From Blakeslea trispora (lineage: Eukaryota; Mucoromycota; Mucoromycetes; Mucorales; Choanephoraceae), in assembly GCA_025331445.1 (NCBI GenBank), contig JAIWNE010000025.1, positions 186,001-250,000 of the forward strand: 64,000 bases of DNA, given 5' to 3'. Each line of letters opens with the position of its first letter. Positions within the stretch are counted from its first letter, which is position 1. Below, piece by piece: positions 55,868-64,000 of the stretch. The notes beneath the pieces were generated by a model. It was not told the origin of the DNA, made no database searches, and worked only from the letters and a program-made list of their open reading frames with translations. The position numbers were made by a program, and so were the translations under genes.

Positions 55868-56259
55868 TGTACCTGGTGTTAACTAACATTTAAGGTTAGA
55901 AAACGCTGTGGCAGTTTTTTTTTCTTTCTTTCTTTCTTGGAGCCTTCTCGTAGTGATATCAAAGCCAGATTTATGATACTTTTATATACTCTTCTTGTAC
56001 ATCCTTCAATTTGTTACTGAACCTTTTTGAATAACATGTATATGTGCTAGATAGTACAAAAACTTCCCAACCATACTTTTCTCTTTTGTAGCACTAGTGA
56101 ATAACACTAAATATATCTGTATGTGCATTTGTCAAGTTTAATAATATGTGTTCATTTCAAGATAAGTAAAGGATATTATATAGTAATAGAGTAAAAAAGA
56201 AAATCAAACTAATAGAAATTAAGGTTATAATGATGACTTGGTACTACATACGGTTTCGT
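55868..56259. other. Intergenic region downstream of the UNC-93-like gene
   Basis: AT-rich, with a CTTT repeat near 55925. Nothing coding seen. Confidence 0.45.
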
Positions 56260-57784
56260 TTAAGCTTCAAGTTTTTCATTGGAGTGATGACTTGAAACTT
56301 CATGAAGGTCTTGCCCTTCCTTCAAATGACCTCCAACTAAGGTCCCGGCGGCATCTCCTTCAATGTTATCAACAGATTCAACAGTGACATCAGACACTGA
56401 CCAAGAGACAACATAAGCAAGAAGAAGACCCACAACATTGATGACAAAGACAGTTATAAGTTGATTTCTGTAACTGATTTTGTTTGCCTCAAGCTGATTG
56501 GCAACAGCTACAGCAGCATTTTGAATTGTCTTGTAGAAGCCACCATAACGAGCAGCACGTTCAGTATCATTAGTCATTGTACCCATTAGCCAATAGATAA
56601 AACCTTGATAAACAGCATCAATCAAGCCAAATAAGGCATATTCAATTACCAATCCAGGATATTGTTGATCAAAAACATCAATAGGTACATAGCCTTCTGC
56701 ATGTACTGATTCTCGGGTAAATCGTCCTTGAATGACAACAGCACCAATCCAAAGGGCAAGAATGATGATTAAAGTAATGGTATTGCCGTACAAAGCACGG
56801 TGTCTACGAGAACCAAGCTTCGAGAAATCAAGAAACCAACCCAGGAAACCAGCACCAATGATTTGGAACAACCAGTACAGCAAGTTGTTTAATGAACGAG
56901 CACGGATGGACATGAAACCTGGTCCATTGTATACGTTGAATTGATAAGTATAGAACCAGTTGGAGCCAGCAAAGAGGGGAATCAAAACAAGCATACGCCA
57001 GTCCTTGAAAAGTTTGAATACTTCCAAAGCCTCACGTTTCCAATTGGAGAATTTGTGAAGAGAGACTTGAGATCCATCTTCACGAACAACTTTACTGGCA
57101 GGAAGAAGAGCAAGTGTCAATAAGGAACCTGCAGCCATAATGACCATGAAAGCAATGTAAGTGGAAATCTTGACTTCAGCCTTGGATCCAGAGTTCCATT
57201 CGTTACCTAATGGAATGATAGCACCAAGCGTTGCACCACTGTATTAAAAAAATGGTGGTGTGAGATTATTTTCCCTCTTTCTCCCCCTTTTTTTTTGTAT
57301 AACATACAGGTTAAAAACCATCCAAAATATCGAAAATGCTTTGCCTTTGTTTTTTTCAGATGGGTAGGACATCATGATACCTGCTTGAGCTGTCCACAAG
57401 AATCCAGCGCCAATACCCAAAATAGCACCGGCAGCAATTGTGAATCCTTCATTGGGAGTAAGGAAGGAGCCAACATAAAGAACATAAGTTAACGCAGCTG
57501 GGATAAGGACGCGATGCCCAAAAATATTATAACTGTAAACCATAATGAGTATTGGGATTCAGCTGATTCATCTCATTCATTTATTCTTACACAGGAGCAC
57601 CGATCAAAGAGCAAACTGTAAAGGTGATAGCCAAAGCAGTACCTGCCTGTGTAGCAGCCTCTGTGGTTGATTGACCTTGACCGCCTATACCACTTAGGGC
57701 ATTGTACATACCAGGACAGCAAAAGCAAATCATGCCAACTATGAATACTTGTACTAATGGGCTATTGTATTGTATCCAGCCCAT
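56260..57784 (-). CDS. UNC-93-like major facilitator superfamily protein
   Basis: Three exons on the minus strand (57591-57784, 57308-57532, 56260-57238) give 465 residues with about eleven to twelve hydrophobic segments. Family landmarks are SPLVQVFIVGMICFCCPGMYNALSGIGGQG at the N-terminus, GAILGIGAGFLWTAQAGIMMSYPSEKNKGKAFSIFW, and FAGSNWFYTYQFNVYNGPGF with RARSLNNLLYWLFQIIGA in the second half. UNC-93 proteins in animals regulate channels or trafficking of receptors; fungal members are uncharacterised putative transporters of the plasma membrane or vacuole. The C-terminus is hydrophilic with His/Glu. Intact; no unusual features beyond the two short introns near the 5' end. Confidence 0.9.
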
Positions 57785-58523
57785 TTTTTCTTTAATTCTT
57801 GGTTATGGGTATAAGTGAAATTATTAAGGAAAAAAGAAGAAGAGAAAAGAAAAAGAATAAGAAGAAAAAGGATATTTTATACTCTTATTTTTTTTCATAA
57901 CTTTGTCATTGATCACAGAATCAAAAGATTGGCCTTTCCAGGGTCTATCTTTCTTTTTTGGTTTTTTTATTATCAAATTGAACACAAGTTGTTTGTTTCT
58001 CAACTGTGCTACTATTAACTTCCTAAATAGCAATTTCCTGTGCTATTCCTTTTTCTCATATTTTTTTGATTGCAGTGCGTCCACCCTCGTTTGGAAAAAG
58101 CTAAAGTCGTTTGTCTACTGTTTTTAAATCCAATTGGTCGCTTCTTTTTCTAACTTTAGTTGGTCAAAAATCCTCTGAGATATCCAAAAGGCACAGGTTC
58201 ATTTGCTTCAATTATGCGATTAGTAACTGACTATATATTGCTAAGCTTACTAAGATTTGCCTTTAAAATCGTTCAATTGTATCAAGTTTAAACGAACAAA
58301 GATGGAGATGTGTTGAGCTATAGACTCTGTTAATAGTTGCGAGATCAGCTACTTTGAGGATGTCCACGACAACGAAATAACCTCTCGTGTTAGTAAGTTT
58401 ATCTGCAATACCGAAAATGAAAATAGTAGCCATCTGTGGCACCTTTGGAAACAGGTAACCTAATTCGAGGTGCTTCGAGACTCTCTTTCACTTGGATTAA
58501 CATCATCAACAGCACAAATAACA
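57785..58523. other. Divergent intergenic region
   Basis: Promoter side of the UNC-93-like gene, with an A/G-rich stretch on the plus strand directly upstream of its start (CT-rich in the gene's sense). No coding frame is supported. Confidence 0.45.
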
Positions 58524-58880
58524 ATGTACGAGGCTTCTTTAGCAAATGGTACTGTAGAAAATGATGAATCAGTATTTTATTCGTTTATTGCTTTATTGAC
58601 AGATTGTCAAGACAAATTTCAATTCTTGACATTACAGATAAAGTAAGTTTTTTTTTTTTTTACCCAAAGGTATTATTTCTCATTTTGCAGTTTGAAGCGA
58701 GTAAAACTTGAATACGTCTGCTATGAATGCAGCTATTTCCAGAACAAGTCAATAAGTTGCATTGATTCTATGCACTATTCACCTAAAAAACCAAATAAAC
58801 TGGAGAACGATCAACTAAACCATAACTTGTGTCAAGACGATACGATTGGTGTATTATGCTACGCCTTTTCGTTCTTATAG
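58524..58880 (+). CDS. Possible small spliced gene, unknown
   Basis: An ATG at 58524 opens 39 codons ending in a perfect GTAAGT donor at 58643. After a 48-nt intron with a T-rich tract and TTTTGCAG acceptor, the frame continues from 58691 to a stop at 58880, giving 102 residues. Both exons read like ordinary protein (SVFYSFIALLTDCQDKFQF; LKRVKLEYVCYECSYF with a C-x2-C pair). No family is recognised. It lies between two minus-strand genes, 225 bases beyond the symportin gene's stop codon. It could equally be a remnant of a longer gene. Confidence 0.4.
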
Positions 58881-59105
58881 TCTAATAGAATTAAAAATAA
58901 AGACAAAAGATAAACCACGCGACCAGATAAGAAAAAGTGCTGCTTCAGAAAGAGACAGGTGACTGCGTTTCATATTTACCCTTTGTTTCTCTTGATCCCT
59001 ATTGAACCCTGAGAAATTTCTGTTCTTCACTCCATAAGCAAAGAACAGTAACAGAGGTAGCAATTTCCATATATGTACACAAGTCCTTTTATTCAAATTT
59101 ATTTT

Positions 59106-61981
59106 CTATGAGCGTCTTTCTGAAGTCTTGTATTTGATAAATGCCACCAAATTCATCAATGCTTCATCACATCTATTTCTTAAATCGAAATTTCTTCTTT
59201 TATCGGTTAATTTGACCTATTCCGAAAATTGAGTTCACCTTGTTTTTTTTAACGCCTTGAGTCATCTTACCATGGATCTAAAGGCTGGCAATATCTGTTT
59301 TAATTGTTGGTTAAATTTGCCTTGAACAAAGACAGGCTCATCATAATCAAATGCACAGTCGCTGTAGACATCAAAGACAAAGTTCAAAGCTTCTACTGCA
59401 ACATCTGTTTTGGTCTTTTGAGTAGGAATGTTGTTCAAAATCTCCATAATAAAAGTACCAATTTCCTAAATCGCAATCCGTTTAGATCTCTTGAGTACAC
59501 CCGAATTTGGAGTTAATGTAACGAGTTACCTTGTTGGTGTTGACATCGCCTTGTCTCACTGCAATTGAACTCAAAGTGCCTACAATCTTAACTTGCATAG
59601 ACTCACTATTTGTGGTTCTAAAGGCACCACATAAAGTAGATACATGAGCTGGCTCTAAAGGCTATTTATACAACAAAAAAATGAGTATGGTCATGTATTC
59701 ATTCTGTAGTAATCATTCATGTAAAGCCGTCGATCATTTTGAGAGATGCTTGATTTTTAAGACGACTTACAATATTTACGCCAAGACCACGGCCAAGAGC
59801 CCAAAGACAACCAACAATAGCCTCAAGAACATCATTGCGTTCTTCAGAGTCAGGTGCTGATCCAATAGTGTGTGCTGTAGCAAATAACCAGCTCCATGTT
59901 TTTGATGCATCGTCAACGTGTTCTTTAAACCAAAACTTTGAGGGAGTCTCATTCATTGCCAGCAAAAAGTTATTGAGACATTCTAAAGCACGTTGATGAG
60001 TAAGAGCCAATCCTTGTTTGATGCCAGAAGCAAGTGGGTATTCTTGAGTGAATGAGAGAGTTGTAGGCGATGCAAGTTGAAGCAAGCGTGGGTAGATATT
60101 GGTAGTAAAGTTATTGACAACAGGACTAGAACGAATCACTGATTCTTCTACAGTGGCAGCAGTACCTTCGCCAAGGTTTTCAGCATCACGCAAGTATTCG
60201 TCTACATTTTCTTCATTCAAATTATCGGCCATTTGTTCAGCAGCTTCATCCTCTTCCATGTCCTCACCAGCATCTTCCCAACCATCATCTATGAAAAAAA
60301 AAAATCCCAGTTAGCTTAAAAAGAAGCATGGTATATAGCCTTGCTTCTTGGTTTTGCTAATTACCTTCTGCATCATCTTGTGCACAGATGTTAGCCAACA
60401 ATTCTAATGCCAAATGAAGGGTAACCAGATGTTGTTCTGTACTTTGAAGATAAAGCTATTTGCGCAAAACATTGAGGACAAGGTCTCCAATAGCGATCCT
60501 TTTTTTTAAAAAAAAAGGAAGTATGTACTACTTACATCTCCTTTAGTAAGTGGTTGTTTTGGCTTTGGTGTAATTTCAGTGGTTTGCTCAGGTTGAGTTA
60601 CATCCTACAAACAAATTTTTCAAAGTTTGAGAAAACCGGTAGAAACAGAACTTAAAAAAATACTTACGCCTTGATCAATGACAACCTTGACATCTTCTGA
60701 AACTTTTTGGATATCATAATCCAAACAGGCCATCAAAGGAGGCAACACGAGCTTATGAAGCTCACCAAGAGCATCACGCTCATCATCCCACGAACCAGAC
60801 AGCTGCACAACTTCTCGTACGTTAATAAGAATAGCTAAAAAAACAAAGTTTTTGTGATCAGAAAACATGTTTAGGCTTGTCCCACATTCTTTAATTGATA
60901 GTCGTTACCACAAGCTAACACACGCACAAGCAATTTGTCGGGATCTTCATATTTGTTCAAGATGTTCAACAAAGTCTGGACGTATTCGGGGTGGTTTTGG
61001 AATTCAATGTAAATGTCCTTATTGTCGTCAGTCAATGTTGTGAGACATTGGCCTATTATAAAGAAATATAAGTTACATTGTTTTATGATAAAACAATGAC
61101 CTTACCAGCAGCAACTACGACTTTGTTGGGACATTTATCGGCAGCAGATAAAAAGGAAATCAAGAAGGTAATAATGTTCAAACGATTGATACTCTTGATA
61201 TGTTTTTCAGAAGTTTCACTAAGCCGCAATAAGTAACAAGAAACAGAAAAACGCAAAATAAAGAACAAATTGATACCTTAGACTCCAAATGACATAGATG
61301 AAGTTTTCAGCAACATCCCAAATAGATCCACGTCTATCTTGATCAGCAGCATCAGCAATAGGTGCGTTGGACAAAACAAGATCAATGACTTGAGAAATCT
61401 AAGTAAACAAATGAATTCTTTCGTGTGTCTCTTAAAGCCAAAACAGAACAAAAAGGAGAGTTACCTGAGGAAGCAAGGTACTTAAAGGAGTCAAAATATC
61501 CTTTGAAAAGTATTCCTTACAGACATCTGGATCTACTGCAGACAAATTTCTATTGAACATTATGTTTAGTGCCGCTAAATAGACATAGATTTGCCGAGCC
61601 ATTTACCTGAGTGTACCTAAAGCTTCTTCGACAACCTCACGTGACTCATCGCTTAGTAGCTGGATTAAGCTGCCTACTACACCTCTTGACAACAAAAGCT
61701 TAAGGTTACTAGGGCTTGATAAAACCAGATTGGAGATAGAAGAAGCAGCCCAACCTCTTTCAGTTGCATCCAATGAAGATAACTAGGTTACGAGCAACAG
61801 TGAGAAAAGAAAAGAGATCGCTCGACATTGATTGTGTGTTTACCTTTTGAACAACAGGAATGACTTGTTCAGGCTGAAGTGTTACTTGCTGGTCAGCAAT
61901 GCCTTGTTGAATACCAGCATTGATTCGAGATCCAAGCGGGCTGGTACGATGTTGTTTAGATCTTCTAACTTGCTTTCCCAT
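59106..61981 (-). CDS. SYO1: Syo1/HEATR3-like symportin (ARM/HEAT repeat protein)
   Basis: In yeast Syo1 escorts ribosomal proteins uL18 (Rpl5) and uL5 (Rpl11) together into the nucleus for 5S RNP assembly. Thirteen exons on the minus strand give 686 residues; exon ends are 61981-61844, 61782-61607, 61549-61465, 61398-61277, 61218-61106, 61052-60909, 60834-60668, 60604-60536, 60455-60365, 60288-59771, 59661-59530, 59465-59271 and 59216-59106. The basic N-terminus (MGKQVRRSKQHRTSPLGSR) resembles a nuclear-import signal. ARM/HEAT helices follow (SNLVLSSPSNLKLLLSRGVVGSLIQLL, ALGTLRNLSAV). An acidic loop (WEDAGEDMEEDEAAEQMADNLNEEN) sits where Syo1 binds Rpl11. The C-terminus is RCDEALMNLVAFIKYK. 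The last exon is separated by a 54-nt intron and would be missed by open-frame reading alone. Confidence 0.87.
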
Positions 61982-63683
61982 TTTGTCGAGTTTGGTGTAT
62001 GTCAGATCTGTTTTTTCTCTCTTTTTTTTTTCGTTTTTTAACTGATCCCGAAAAATAGTCACCTTTTTTTTTTTCATGAAACTCATACACTTTTTTCGGA
62101 AATTGTTTAGATAATTTTAAAACAGATTGTCTAAACATTGAAAGGTAAAAACAGAAGGGTTAGAGGAAAGGAGCAACATGTTTTTGCAGTATCATAAGGT
62201 GATAACAGACAGTCTAACAGTAGAGAATTAGGACCTGTTGAATGTGGGAGAATAGTCGAATGTGTAAGGTGGTTCATGTCGTGTAAAATGTAGCATATAG
62301 TTGGCCAATGGATAGTCCAAGAAGAGGACTGAAATAAAGCGGGAGACCGCTTGGCTGGAATTATGTTTAGAAGAGATACCAGAAAGCCTTGTGTAAGTTG
62401 CAACATTTTTAGTCGATTATGAACATGTAGGCAATGAATGGCGTGAGTTGTAGAGAAGGGTTATTTAGGATCTAGAGGACGGCCGTGGGATAGTCGATCA
62501 AGGCGTTATCGAATAAGGCGACTACGTTCTTGGTCGATCATTAGTAGCCAAAGGATATATTACTAAATGAAAGCTCTGCTTGCAACAATAGGCAGTAGAA
62601 TACACTGCCGAAATGAGAAATATGGGCTACATTACTTTTCTAGCGAGCAGAAAGCGATCGTAAAGCTATGAATAAGGGTATGAATTCTCCACAGCAACTT
62701 TGTGTTTCTTTAGAAAAGATACACAAACACTGGCAACACTTTTAATGAGACCTCAAAAAGCGAAATCTCAATGGGAAAACGACAAACAATATCTTGATAA
62801 GCAGTGATAAGAAACAAAATTAGCTGCAAAGAGTATTTGACCATTTCGCTCTTTGCAAATAATGCTCAAAGATTATAGAATAACACTTTAAATATGTTTG
62901 CAAAAACTGAGTAGTATATGGTTTGCTTTGATGTAGTCAGCAGGACAGCATCGAAAAACATAGCAGAAATGATTGGCACACTTCATCATTTTTGAATTTC
63001 TCTGGGATAAGAAGTTGCCACACTTTCCAAAAGCTTCGCCAGACCATAGATGAAGAATGTGTTTACTTTAAAAAAAAAGCCTTTTGTAATGCTGACGAGG
63101 GTTATTGTCAGACATGCCGTCTTACAGACACATTAGATAGTCTTCTTAGGTCAAGAATTACCAAAGAAAGAAAACATAAAAAGCCACTGCAACTATTGAC
63201 TACTTTCCTTAAAAAAAGAGGATCACCAAGACAAATCTAGTTTTGATAGATCGAACATAGTCAACAAGAGAAAACAATAAACAGTGTCTGTATAAAAGCC
63301 TACAAGTTTATGTATCGCACTAATGACACTCGAATGCTCCTTAAAGAAGAAGAACTTATAAGCTCTTAATTACATGAAACTGAAAAGAGGTTCAAGTCCA
63401 TGAGCTTAATAACTCAGTTTTTAAGTGCTTAGGTTTCATCAGAATGAATAACTATTCCATCTTCATCAATATGTCATATTGATACTAGAGCTAGGTGACT
63501 TCTCTGAGTTTGTATATGGCAGTTCTGGTATGCTTCAAGGCTGATTTATTTGTGACGCATTCGTGACATTCATGTTTGTACAAACACAAGCCAACCGTAC
63601 GGTACAAACTATCATTTTTAAGCTTTGACTTTTCTTCTCCCTTTCTTCGTCTTTTCTTTTTAACACAAAAAAAATTATAAGAA
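61982..63683. other. Divergent intergenic region
   Basis: Contains the symportin promoter side (CT-rich in that gene's sense at about 62000-62030). A somewhat GC-richer patch lies around 62470-62540. Short frames at 62131-62406 (minus) and 62992-63240 (plus; TTG start only) are not supported by composition, start or splicing. A pyrimidine-rich leader at about 63630-63660 precedes the gene at 63684. Confidence 0.4.
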
Positions 63684-64000
63684 ATGAAAAAAGCATACAG
63701 AGTTAGTTTATTTGAAACAGCATCCAATGGATTTGTAGCTGGTGCTATCGGTATGGTCGCTATGACTTTAGGAGAGAAAATTGAACAAGCCTTTACGGGA
63801 CGTCCAAGTTCTTTTGTACCTGCCCATACACTTGAAAGAATACTTGGCTTGCCATACAAACCGGATTCCGAGCGACTCATACTAAATCACATTATGCACT
63901 ATGGACAGGGTATTCTCGGTGGCACTATTCGTTCTCTGATGTCTTCCTATGGCATGGTTGGTCCTTTCTCTTCTTTCATCTATGTCTTTATTCGATTGGG
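63684..64000 (+). CDS. Uncharacterised membrane protein, cut by window end
   Basis: An open frame of 105 codons begins with ATG at 63684 after a pyrimidine-rich then A-rich leader and runs off the window without a stop. A first hydrophobic helix (SNGFVAGAIGMVAMTLGEKI) is followed by a conserved-looking FTGRPSSFVPAHTLERILGLP loop and a second hydrophobic region (HYGQGILGGTIRSLMSSYGMVGPFSSFIYVFIRLG). The layout is that of small multi-pass membrane proteins widespread in fungi and bacteria. No function is assigned. Confidence 0.7.
   Translation, partial: MKKAYRVSLFETASNGFVAGAIGMVAMTLGEKIEQAFTGRPSSFVPAHTLERILGLPYKPDSERLILNHIMHYGQGILGGTIRSLMSSYGMVGPFSSFIYVFIRL

Noticed and set aside
62131..62406. 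Minus-strand 91-codon frame
   Set aside because: Leu/Ser/Pro-rich translation typical of random AT/CT sequence; no homologous motif.
1..64000. tRNA, rRNA, snRNA and CRISPR arrays
   Set aside because: No cloverleaf with a GGTTCRANYC-type arm, no rRNA signature, no recognised U-snRNA motif and no regularly spaced direct repeats were seen by eye; a covariance-model scan would be needed to exclude divergent RNAs.

Overview
The window is a eukaryotic, AT-rich, intron-rich nuclear segment. Introns are short (about 45-115 nt) with GTRAGT/GTATGT donors and YAG acceptors. A fungal plasma-membrane H+-ATPase, a Zn2Cys6 regulator, a Cdc10-type septin, a Nud1/Cdc11-type scaffold and a Zds C-terminal domain all point to a fungus. 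Abundant DIRS and L1-like elements together with low GC fit an early-diverging lineage, most likely Mucoromycota (Mucorales-like). The species assignment is inference.

Layout. 1-4612: no supported gene. 4613-17739 (+): H+-ATPase, an MCH1-like MFS transporter, a NAT8-like membrane protein, an LRR/Cys protein and a Zn2Cys6 transcription factor. 18566-21540 (+): Nud1/Cdc11-like LRR scaffold. 21707-24922 (-): a small membrane-anchored protein, a BRCT protein and TCTP. The BRCT and TCTP genes sit between two arms of a perfect 178-bp inverted repeat (22181-22358 and 25477-25654). 27009-28411 (+): nicotinate phosphoribosyltransferase. 32154-33334 (+): a very short Zds-like protein. 35004-36385 (-): Cdc10-type septin. 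40916-42075 (+): C2H2 zinc-finger protein. 42403-45086 (-): a 9-exon coiled-coil protein.

45180-54777 is a transposon block. It holds a complete DIRS-type tyrosine-recombinase retroelement (identical 106-bp inverted terminal repeats, an internal complementary region, gag, RT/RNase H/methyltransferase-like and YR frames). Thirty-one bases further on lies a structurally complete L1-like LINE (ORF1 with zinc knuckles, ORF2 with endonuclease and RT, poly(A), 14-bp target-site duplication). A broken RT relic of another DIRS-like family follows at 55219-55867. 56260-57784 (-): UNC-93-like MFS protein. 58524-58880 (+): a possible small spliced gene. 59106-61981 (-): Syo1/HEATR3-like symportin. 63684-64000 (+): the start of an uncharacterised membrane protein cut by the window edge.

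The host genes form no operon. Several are cell-division factors (Nud1/Cdc11-like, Zds-like, septin), interspersed with transport and housekeeping genes. Exon models were derived by hand; in each multi-exon model the exon lengths sum to a whole number of codons, which supports the joins. Family names rest on recognised motifs, not on a database search.
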